A stretch of DNA of 64,000 bases, taken from positions 27,080,361 to 27,144,360 of the forward strand of contig JAAONU010000003.1 of NCBI GenBank assembly GCA_012932295.1, written 5' to 3'. The DNA comes from Cyclina sinensis (taxonomy: Eukaryota > Mollusca > Bivalvia > Venerida > Veneridae). Shown piece after piece: positions 1-12,400 of this stretch; the first letter of the stretch is position 1; every line of letters starts with the position of its first letter. A program made the translations under genes and the position numbers. The notes beneath the pieces are model-generated. The model saw nothing but the letters and a program-made list of their open reading frames with translations, had not been told where the DNA came from and did not search any database.

Positions 1-411
1 TTAGCAATTCTTGGCAGTGTCTGAAAATAATGGCTCCATTCTAGTTTTTCTGGATTTGTCCAGGGCAGTTTACGAGTACTTATATTTTGTTTCCTAGACA
101 GTTTTCACACCCAGAAACTTATTCTCCAAATTCAAGTCCTACTGGTAGATGGATTGAGATCAATGACCCTGACTTTTTGCTAATTTCTGTTGCACTTTAC
201 TATCAGAATTTTACCACTCAATCAAGTAGGCAATCAATGAGATGCTAGCAAAATCATTTCTGTGGTAGATCTTTGGTAGCTTAGGTCATTTTAAAATTCC
301 AAAATTCTAGTTCTATGGCATGCTACTGAAGTGCATCATCTAATGTAATAACAATCTAAACATAAACAATACGAAGTTAGTAAAATATACATGCACTGAA
401 GACAAACTTAC

Positions 412-494
412 GCCTCTTGAGTAATTAATCTGAAGTCTTTGTTTAGATCTAGCAATTGTTTCATTTCTTCAGAGGACAACTCAAAATCAAATAT
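412..494 (-). CDS. AKR alternative exon 9b
   Basis: Second copy of the ninth exon: acceptor CTCTCCAG, 83 nt, donor GTAAGT, phase 0 in and phase 2 out. It encodes [18 protein letters not shown] then KDFRLITQE. It matches exon 9a through [13 protein letters not shown] and DFR, and differs mainly in the last six residues, next to the C-terminal substrate loop. Both copies read through cleanly and both keep consensus splice sites, so neither looks like a dead copy. Confidence 0.85.
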
Positions 495-3400
495 CTGGAG
501 AGGAAAACTCAAAGCACTAAGTACACTTTTCGTTCAATTTTCAAAACCGACCTTAAAACTCAACTGGCTTTCAACTGAACAGACAGGAATGGAACAAATA
601 TGCAGCTGAGAAGAGGTAACTATGATTGTATATGGTAAAAAAAAAGTAACTTCCAGTTTTTCCAAACAAAGTTCCTTTCATAAGAATGTGTGATCAAAGA
701 AACATACCCTAAAATTTAGAGCATTCCATTTTCTTCAAAAAGAATAATATATATCAAATGAATTACTAATTTCCTGATGCTGAGGTGTCAGTCAAAGAAT
801 GATATTGAACAGATAATTCCCTGAATAATTCCCTCATACCAAGGTGTCGGTCATAAAGAATTATATCAAATGAATAATTCCCTCATGCCAAGGTGTCGGT
901 CAAAAAGAATGATATCGAATGAATAATTCCCTCATGCCAAGGTGTCAGTCAAAGAATGATATTAAATGAATATTCCCTCATGCCAAAGTGTCAGTCAAAG
1001 AATGATATCAAACGAATAATTCCCTTGGCGTCAAAGAATATTATAGAATGAATAATTCCCTGATGCCGAGGTGTCAGTCTAAGAATATTGGATGAATAAT
1101 TCCCTGTTGCCATGGAGTCAGTCACAGATTCTAGTATCAACAGGTATTAATTTATCATTGGTGTCAGATTTCCATAATACATTGCATTAACACACAGAAC
1201 CTATGTTTAACGGTTAGTGGTTGAGTGGGGGATCAAACTCACAACCCCTGGATCACAAGTCCTGTGTATTACCACTAATTCACTCCCTGAATGGAATGTA
1301 CCCATATTTATACTAGTTTGAGTTTATCTATCATTTGTACCAGTTAACCACGAGTCAGATGCCCACTGCAGACTTTAGTTATTTGAGACCAGGGGAGATA
1401 AAGCAAGATACAGAATGCATCCCATTCCAGTGAAGCACCTGGTTCTTTCCCTTGCTCACTGTATAGCACTGATACAGGAAACCTCCACTTAACATCTTAT
1501 CACAAAGACAATAAGTAATGAGGTGTGGGGGATCATTACCTGTAACCACTGGATAACCTATCCAGCGCATTACCACTGGACCACTGATCTGCCCCAACAT
1601 CTGTCATTATCAAAAGTTTTTAAATTTATACAGAAGAAGACAATGAAATACATAAGGAGTAATTAATTTATCAATTTTAGGGTATGTCCCTTTCAGACAG
1701 TGTATTTGCTAATTTACTTTGTTGGAACATAATGAATGATAATCAAACTGAAAATACTGAACAATTTTTTCCCACCTCAATCATGAATGGCAAAAATATG
1801 ACAAAGAAACACCTGCAAAAAGGGAAACATTATGGTATGATGTATACAAATACAGAAAAATGGGTTCTGTTGAAAGCCAGTTAAATAAAGTTAATCTAAA
1901 CTGCAGACAACAAGCGTACATTACACTCGTTCTCTGTAACACACAGCCAACTTACATCTCCTCATTGTTCATTCTGAAGTCTCGGTTAACATTCATCAAT
2001 TGTTTCATTTCATCAGAAGACAATTCAAAATCGAAAATCTGCAAACAAATTCTCATTAGTTTAACATCTATACAACAATCAAAATAAAAGACCTTGATTT
2101 TTCAAAAGATGCTCAATGAAACTTTCGACCCTAGGAATGAGTATTTCACATTGTGTAAACAAATTTATAGTCTTTCATCTGGCAAGAACAACCCGACAGA
2201 AAAAATCTTAATGCAGAAAGACAATTTCTTGCATAAAACTGCTTTAATCTAACACTAAAGAGGCACATGGACCATTTCAAATTCTCAATATGAAAAAAAA
2301 GCCTGAGAAAAAAAAACATGGATCCTCAGACTATAAGTTTGCATTCTGAACTTACACTAAGAAGTTTCAAGATTCTAAAGTTCTTTCTTTTCTTTCAAAA
2401 AGTTTAGTATTTGCAAGTTATCATACAATAAAGTCATTAATGTTTTCATTTATTTACCTGAAAGTTTTCTTGAATTCTTTCTACTCTAACACTCTTTGGC
2501 ACTACAGATAAACCCCGCTGTAGAAGGAACCGCAAGCTCACCTGGAGATTAACAATTTGACAACTAGGCTGTTTACAGAGGGTTAGTAATTTGGATGACA
2601 TATTTCATAGTTTTGAGCGTGTTTCAAACATCAATAAGTGACCATCTAAATGTCTGCTTTTATTAAAGTTTAGAGCACCTGTCAAGTCAGCAATAAATTC
2701 TGTTACTTGAGAATCATTAAACACTTAACTTGTTGGGGGCAACAGACCAGTGCAGACCAGTGACCAGTGCAGACCAAGCACTGCCATAAACAATTAATAA
2801 ATCTGTCCATATAAAAAGATGGAGAAGTCTATTTTAGATATTTAGTATGGTGATCGTTAAAGCTTAATTTTCTCATCCTGAATGAGTTGTTTTAAAATCA
2901 TCAAGATTTTTATTGATCTAACAATAGGCATGTTGTTTGATAGAAATTCTTTAACTGCTTCTAAAAGTATTATAAAAGCACACTAATTTATTACCTGAGC
3001 AGGTGTTTTATTTTTGACTTTTGCTATTTCTAATAATACTGGTTCTTCTAGGCAGCTTGGAGGAGGTTCTCTGCAGTGAAGGAAAAAAAACATTGTATAT
3101 CAAAGTATACATTGCAAGTTGCATTACCTTTGTAAAATGATTCTTGAATTTTCAGTTATATAAATACTTCAATAAATCAGGGCCGGATCCAGAAATTTCT
3201 GACTGGGGGGGCTTGGGGGAAGGTAGGTTACCCCCTTCCGTAGGGGGGTTTGGGGGGCCTCCCCCAAGAAAATTTTTAACAAAAGGTGGAGTAAATGGCT
3301 CATTTTGGTGCATTTTAGGCATAAAAATATAATGAAATTTGTGTGAGAATTTAAAAGAAATATACTGGTATTCTTTGAAATGTTCAACTAAAGCAAAAAA

Positions 3401-6400
3401 ACTTTTTTTCATTTTATATTTATAAAGTCCCCTGAAACAAATAATTTATCAATAAATTAGTTGGCATAACAAATGACACCGTCATCACATTATCCAATCT
3501 CCTCGCAGTGATCTCCCCATCATTCTTTGGAAATATCTCTGCAGACACGGGTTAACCTTAGCTGGATTTCAGCTGGTTAGTTTAGTTACAGTTGGAATTG
3601 CATTGATTAAACATGCCTGGCTGTAATGAAATTTTTTTTTAAAAATGTAACTTGAAAAAAAGTTTAAAATTTTGTTTATTTACTTTCGACCATCATCTGG
3701 TGACATGACTGTCGGCAGTGATTACTGTACTGAAAGTATGGAAGGGAAGTAACCGCTGTGTGGAGTTTGCACCATTGGGAACACCTCGGGCGACTTCAAT
3801 TAGTCTTTATACCAAGTTTTCGGAAAAAGCCAAGTTGTTACCACTTTAGTTTGCACAATATCATCAGGCAACTGATCATGGTCAGCAGACGCTCATTTAA
3901 CAACTTTATCAAATACGTCAAGGTTACTAGACGCTTGAAAACTATACATCATGATCAGTCTGGAGAACTCTCGGATAATCCGTGCCACCGAATATGCGGT
4001 ATATTGTGTAATATACACGGCTATAAAGTTGCGAACTCGTTATCAGTTGTTACGCAATATTGCATGACCATTGCAAATTGAAAGGTTGACTGTGTTTCTG
4101 TTACGAGGTGAAAAGAGCTGAAAAAAATGTTTTAGAGTCTTTAAAAATGAGCCCTTTTATTTTTTTTTACAAACGGGCCAGCTGGGGGGGCTTGGGCCCC
4201 TTAAGCCCCCCCGGTAAATCCGTGCCTGATAAATATTCTTAATGTGCATTATTAAATAACTAAATGTTATTAGCCCTATAAAAGGGCACCCACCACGTCC
4301 AAATATTACAACGACCTCCTCTATAACAGGGCCAATATCTGTATCAGTCAGCAGCCCCGGGCCAGAAAGTGATATAGATATAAAGCCCACCTTTTGAGAA
4401 ATTTCATTGGCTGATAACACCGGGCCAAACTCTGATACAAGATCAATGCAGGAAGATCGGGGAAATGGCAGCCATTTTGTTTTATGTGTTGACAGCGTGC
4501 ATATTAATCACTGTTTGAACTGAGGACCTTTTCTTCCAATTTAAATCAATATTCATTAGTTGTGTTTAACCATGTTTGCTAAATTTACAGCATGACAATT
4601 TCACAAAATAACAAGCGTTTACTTAACATGGATTAGTCATCTGGGAAAATGTTGAGCAGGGAGGAAATGCTTGAGCTTCAAATATTTAGTTATTTAATAA
4701 AGTTGTCAATAAATAAGTGATTTGGTATTGACACTGTTATTTGTCCTTGGGACAGTTGTACTGGCCCTCAGCCTTCAGTCTCAGGCCAATATGACTGCCC
4801 TCAGACAAATAACATGCCAATATCAAATCACTTATTTATCAACATATATTATAGCTCACAGAAAAATAGATAATTATTATTCCAGTTATTACGGAAGAGC
4901 ACAGCTTAATTTACAATATAAACAATACATTTATGCATGTAAATACATTGAGAACAGGCAAAGACAACTAACAACAAGAACTGTCATTGTAAGATGACAA
5001 TGCCCCCCAAACATGGTGCTTTGACCGTTGAGCTGAGAACGAGTCATTTAGGGGTCAAGGTCAAATAATAAAAGGTCAGTGGGAAGGTCTTATTCAAAGG
5101 GAGTTGTGTCCAAGTATGAAGTAATTCCATTTACTAATAAGGAAGTTATGGGCAATGCTAAAGTTTTTAGACAATTTGATCTTCAAGTTAAGGTCATTCA
5201 GGGGTCAAGGTCAAACACATATAGGTCAGTGGGAAGGCCTTGTCCAAAGGGGTGTTGTGTTTAAGTATGAAGTGTATCCACTTACTTATTTGGAAGTTAT
5301 GGCCAAATATTAGTTTTTGGACAATTGGATATTCAGTGGTCAAGGTCAAATAATTAAAGGTCAGTGGGAAGGTCTTGTCCAAAGCGGTGTTGTGTCAAGT
5401 ATGAAGTAAATCCACTTACTAATAAGGAAGTTATGGGCAATGTTGAAGTTTTTGAACAATTGGATCTTCAAGGTAAAGGTCATTCAGGGGTCAAGGTCAA
5501 ATAAATATAGGTCAGTGGGAAGGCCTTGTCCAAAGGGGTGTTGTGTCCAAGTATGAAGTAAATCCACTTACTAATAAGAAAGTTATTGCCAATGTTAAAG
5601 TTTTCGGACTGACGGACTGACGGAATGATGGACGGACAGTTCTAAAACTATATGCCTCCCTTCGGGGGCATAAAAAATGATACAAATGCAATGAAACATG
5701 CAATATAATGTAGATGTGCAAACACATATATATAAGTTTAAGGTATATGTTTTATCTTTTCTCTTTTACACTGTTTGGGAAGCAATATCTTTCAACTTAA
5801 ATCAATCCCTCCCAGTGACTGCTTCCTGGGTATATACCAGTACTTGTCATGTGCCAAAAGTTTGGACTGTGAAAAGTCACAAACTAGGATTTGAACCAGT
5901 GACCTGATAGAGAGTCTGGTGCTTTTAACCCCTCAACCACTGTGCAGTAAGAAACTGTTTAAATACTGCAAATATATTCTGCAATAACTGTGAGGTATGT
6001 TAGAAATATACTATACACTGTTGTTGCAAATTGAAAACTTCAGTGAACTTAGAAAAGTCTCCTTTTCTGTGGTACGATCAAGAATTTGAATTTTACATTT
6101 CGATTTGAGAGAATCTTTCCGCAAGGATTACACACCAAAAATCCTATAAAAATTACCTTTTGACTATGACCATGTGCAGTTAGGTAACATGGAACCTATT
6201 GAGGTGCAGTAGGTTTTGCAATTTGATTTTGGTGGATTATTCGGATAGAACTAAATACAAATGCCCATACTTACAACCTTTGTCACAAAACAAGGGCCTT
6301 AACTTTGCACTCGTAGAGTAATATCATGCTACCAATAAGAAAAGTGCACAACTTCAAATCTTGTTTACTGATTGCAAACACCTCACTCTGGAACATTATA

Positions 6401-9400
6401 TGCTTGAAGATTTTATGTAGTAAGTAGTTACAACAGTTTTGCAATGAATCTTTGCCATGTAAAAATGTTAACTGAGAGTTAGATTATAGATAAATAATGC
6501 AAATGACTTACTTTTTATTACCAGGGGATCCTAAAGGGGAATATGCCTGCATAACTACCCCATTCTCTTGACAGTAATTAAATAACTTTGTGTTTGCTAG
6601 GTGTAAGTGACATTCCACCTGTAAATGAACAAAACAATTTGGGAAATCACCTTTGATAAGAAATAAACAAACAAAGAATACATTTAATTGCTAATTACAT
6701 TATTTACAAGTAAATTTTGAATTTGTACTACAACTTATATGGTATTCATCAACAATGGAAATAAGAACTTAAAATCTCAGCCATTTATTTGCTAACTAGC
6801 TATGAATTTCTAAAATACTCATTCTGAAATATTTCTTCTCACTGAAATACTGTAAATGCAGATACTGTTTCGGCCATCCAAACTTTAGGATATGAAATAA
6901 CAAAATAATGCTGTAGTCTTGCATAATCAAAGAATCATTAAACAACTTACCTGATTGACCTGTGGTTTGATTCTAGCTATATCTAGGATACGCTGTAATT
7001 GTCTACTACTGAAATTCGACACACCTATATTCCTCACAAGTCCTTCATCTACACAATCTTCTAGAGCCTGAAACAATGTCAATCAAAGCTTAGCTTCTGC
7101 CAAATTTATATGTACTGAGCTCACCTAATTTTATTTCTGACCTATGCATCAGACAAAGTAACATTGCAAAAATACGTTTCTGTCACTTGTCTATTTTCTA
7201 CACTCAAACTGCAACTTACAGTTCCTCTGTCACTGGCTAAACTGGCTATTTTATTTATGTACATGTATTGAACATAGTGGCTTAACATTTTGCTGTCTTC
7301 TCAAGCTCAACAAATAAAACTCTTAAGCAACCATATTGCAAAACATTTTCAAAACTCTGGTTTTCTCTAGAATGTGACTAATGAAACTAACCTATGTGAA
7401 AAATGTGAATGATGTCAGTAAACATTATCTTTTATCTAAGAAACAATTCTTGAACATGTCTTTTCTATATTTTCATAAAATTCTATGAAATAACTAGTTT
7501 TCTCCATTCTAAGAACTCCCATTATTCATTCTTGTGTGATTTTGACAAAAATTTCTTTTCTACAATCACAATTCAAGCAAGCAAAATGGGTTATCCAGTA
7601 ATTTCTTCACTCTCTCCATTATTCTATCAAGTTAATTTCATTTCTCTTATGAAGATGGTCATACAAAATGCCTGTGCGGAAGTATATAGTAAAATTGTAG
7701 CTTACTTAGTAATAAAAGTCTTTTTGGCAAAGTATGTGAATTAACAGACCTCTGAAAAACCAGGATCTTCACTACAAGGGGAGTAACTCATACCATCAAG
7801 TCTTTTCCCATGACTTTTGAAAAGAGTGAATTTACAGCTTACTTAGTTATAAAAGTCCTTTTGGCAAAGTATGTGACTCAAGAGATTTATGAAAAATCAG
7901 GTTCTTCATCAAAAGGGGAGTAACTCATAAAATGAAGCCTTTTTTTTCTTGACTTTTGAAGAGACTGAATTTACATTTTACTTAGTAATAAAAGTCTTTC
8001 TGGCTAAGGCCATACCAAATCGTTCTTTCGTTTAGCGTCCGCGGACGGATAGGTTTGAGCTCCTGAGGTAGGAAAAAACAACAAAATTGTTTTGCCTTAC
8101 GACCTTACTGTACAAAGTATTAAATGCTCTCCGGTATGTTCGAGAATTTATACGTGACTAGTGTTGTTACCTCCTTTGCATCTTTACCCCAGTTTTGTAT
8201 TTATTGAGTCGTGTAAAAAGGTTCCACGCGTGCATAAATTTGTTGACGACGTCAGAAAGGGTGGTTTCTAGTCAGTTACAATAAGATTTCAATGCCTTTT
8301 ATTGTTTTTTAAGATAATAGCAAGTAAATGATTGTTTTATGTAAATTGTATGCACTGAAGTATTTGTTATTTGTTTTTGCTATCAGTCGAATTTCTCAAG
8401 TGTAGTGTGTACGCAAGCTGCAGCTAGAATTTATTGATGAAGTTTAATGTAATTCAAATAGGTACAGTCGAAAGACATTATTTATGACATTTTGTTAATA
8501 GATCACAAAGCAGATATTCCTTTTGTAACATTTTTGCTGAGAATTCTTCTTTCATGAGGGAGACAAATTCATTTGAATTATTTAAAAGAATTGTGTTATC
8601 TTCGCAGTGAAGCCAATAGACACTCAGACAAAACAGATAGAGAAAAACAAATACCAGTAAAAATGATATTTTGGTGTTTAGTATTAAATATTTAAGTAGT
8701 GTTTACTTTTGTAATTTTTGGATTTTAGTGGCATAGGATGGAAGGACCTGTCTAATAACATGAATGTGCATCAGTTTTATAGATTGTTGAAAATGAGTTG
8801 ATATTGACAAGTTGACTCCAAATATAGACTCAGTTGTAAATTTACCTATGCAGAAATATATTTTCAGTTGAATTTATAGGTGGTTTGATTGAAAATACTT
8901 TAAGAAATGCATTAAAAGTCTCTACAAAGTGGAATATGAAACTTGATAATTATATCCTGGTGTAGATACTAGTCAGTATGACTTGTTTATTTTTTTGGGC
9001 TTCGTTTGTGTTTTCAGGATAGCTAGATAGGTTTTTGAACTTAGGGTGGACGCTAAACGAAAAAACAATTTGGTATGGCCTAAGTACGTGTCTAAAGAAA
9101 CCTTAGAAAACAAGTACTTCATCACAAGGGGAGTAACTCATACAATCAAGTCTTTTTCCTTGACTTTTGAAGAGACTTAAGCTGCCAAGTACAGGTAGTA
9201 TACAAAAATATGACAGTTGATAGAAACATAACAATAATACAAATCATAGTTTAGCAATTAAAGTATTACAGATACAATACTCTGAAAAAAGTACACTTGT
9301 GTTCAACCTTGGTTTACACTCATGTTCAACCTTGGTTATATAACCAATGTGACTACTTCATGCTTTCTCTATCTCAACAGAGAAGATAATTCTTCAGATT

Positions 9401-12400
9401 ATCAAACAAAAACATACTTCATCTCCCTTCTTGACTGAATTTTAATGTTTAAGTGGTCTTCACATTGGATCTCAAGTATTTATGTCTGAAAATGTGATTA
9501 CAACTGACTCTACGCAAAACAGTGAAACTGTGTAAAAGAATCAACACCTAAGTATAGTGCGATCTGTAATTTCTATACTTTTAAGTACCGGTACTTCATT
9601 TGAAAATTCCTTCCACACAGCAGCAACCTCTCTACCATAAAATACATCAAAGCTTTTATTTATTACATGTATGTTTATTGTAGCAAGGTCATATTATTCT
9701 TAATTTACCTGTATGATACCATTAAGTGTAATTATTATCTCACCAATAGACTCATCTGTCTGAGTTGTTTTTATCACTCATGATACAGTGGTTAAGTGTT
9801 AATGTTCAAATATCTGCATTTCTACTTTTCCGCTGACCTATAATCTGGACAGCTTTATAAACCAGGAGTCAAAGTACTAAAGCACTAATCCATAAGCATT
9901 TAAAGTCAGTAGTGCAGCAGAGAAAAGTTCGGTATAGCTAATGGCAAACTTTTAACTAATGGTGATAATACTCTGAGACAAGCAAGTCCACTCTAAATAT
10001 TTAAATTGGAAGTAAAGGGAGACAACTCAAGCCACATGCTAAACATGCACTTCCTTACAAGAGTACACACATACCTTCCAAGTCTCTACATAATCTACAT
10101 CAGAAAATATCACTTTTCCATTTTCATCTCTTGGATGAAACTCTCCGCCTTCCTGTAATTAAAAAGAACAACATATACCTGAATGCTTTGGCAACTGGAG
10201 TTAAAAGTTTTTTTTTAATAAGAAAATAATAGTGTATGTATCCTTTAAAAAAGCTGTTAATGTTTTACAAGTGGTCCAATTGCATTCTACTTTCCTTGTA
10301 TAACTGCATTTCCATTTAAATGACAAAGGAAAATTATCAAACACAAATGAAGATCTTGTATAGGTATACAGAAACAGGTAGGCAAATATGGAAGTGATCT
10401 TGTAAAGGCACAATCATAGAAACAGGTAGGCCAATGTGGAAGTATTCTTGTACCGGCACTTAGATACAGGTAGGCCAAAATGGAAGTGATCTTGTACAGG
10501 CTCTTAGATACAGGTAGGCCAATATGGAAGTGATCCTGTACAGGCACTTAGATACAGGTAGGCCAATATGGAAGTGATCCTGTACAGGCACTTAGATACA
10601 GGCAGGCCAATATTGAAGTGATCTTGTACAGGCTCTTAGATACAGGCAAGCCAATATGGAAGTGATCTTGTACAGGCTCTTAGATACAGGCAAGCCAATA
10701 TGGAAGTGATCTTGTACAGGCACTTAGATACAGGCAAGCCAATATGGAAGTGATCTTGTACAGGCTCTTAGATACAGGCAAGCCAATATGGAAGTGATCT
10801 TGTACAGGCTCTTAGATACAGGCAAGCCAATATGAAAGTGATCTTGTACAGGCACTTAGATACAGGCAAGCCAATATGGAAGTGATCTTGTACAGGCTCT
10901 TAGATACAGGCAAGCCAATATGGAAGTGATCTTGTACAGGCTCTTAGATACATGCAGGCCAAAATGGAAGTGATCCTGTACAGGCACTTATATACAGGCA
11001 AGCCAAAATGGAAGTGATCCTGTACAGGCACTTAGATACAGGTATGCCAATATGGAAGTGATCTTGTACAGGCTCTTAGATACAGGCAAGCCAAAATGGA
11101 AGTGATCCTGTACAGGCACTTAGATACAGGTAGGCCAATATGGAAGTGATCTTGTACAGGCTCTTAGATTCAGGCAGGCCAATATGGAAGTGGTCTTGTA
11201 CAGGCACTTAGATACAGGTAGGCCAATATGAATGTGTGTGCCTATGAAAACTACCCTGCAACATGTTTATAATATTTTTACTGCAAAATGCTGCATTTTG
11301 GTGTAAATCTGAAGTTTTTGATGTCACTGAATATTTTTCTAATGATTCAACCCTCACCCATCTGTTCTTTCAGTAGACATGTATACTGCTTTCCATTTTG
11401 GACAAAAATGCTAGCCCATAGTACCTAATATCAGCTTAATGTTGATTATGTCAAACTTACACATTCTGAGTATTTTTACCAAGATTTACACTTTCTCATG
11501 ATTTATTAAATAAGAGGGCAAGGATGGCCCTATATCGCTCACCTGAGTATGACTGCTTTTAACAAAGTTGTTATGGACCTGGTTAATTGATCCCAGATGA
11601 CCCATATTCGAACTAGACATAGAAATTATTGAAACAACCTTTCTGACAAATTTCCAGTATATTTTGTCTGAAAATGTAACTTCAAGAGTGTTAACAAGGT
11701 TTTTCCATATTTGGGCTCTGTGACCTATTTTTTGAACGCAGATGAAAAATATTCGAATTTGAACTAGAAATCATCGAAACAATTTTTCTGACAAATTTCA
11801 AGGATATTTGGACTGAAAAAGTAGCTAGTAACTAGAGTGTTAACAAGGTTTTTCTATTTTGGGGCCATGTGACCTAGTTTTTCATCCCAGACAACCCATG
11901 TTAAAACTCGTCAGAGTAATTACTGGGACTAAAATCCTGACTAAGTTTCACGACAATTGATGCAAAAATGTGACCACTAGAGTGTTAACAAACTAAGTGT
12001 GGACGTCCAACGGACATTGATCGATCCTTATAGCTCACCATGAGCCTATGGCTCAGGTGAGCTAAAAATATACAATAACCAAATTTGACTGAGTTTAAAC
12101 ATTCAAACTTCACTCCCATCTTAAAATGCAAACAAATGCAAACAGATTGAGCAAAAACAAAAAATGATTAACAAAACACCCAAATGATTAAAAGACTTGT
12201 TTTTTTTATTTTTGTTTTTTTTCCACATATTGTAAGGTTCCAACTATCAAATAACATACCTTGTATGCCATTGGCCAGTGTATAAGGTACATGTCCAGGT
12301 ATTTTATTCCTAGGTCATCTAGTGACTTCTTAAGGCTGGTACGTACTAAATCTGGCTGGTGACACGTATTCCATAACTATAAATATACACATAAACAGTA

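Noticed and set aside
3758..4081. 107-codon frame in the CAGG-ended element
   Set aside because: No recognisable transposase motif, too short, and no sign of neighbouring exons.
10372..11232. CRISPR-like regular repeat
   Set aside because: Units are contiguous with no unique spacers, in an animal intron: a minisatellite.
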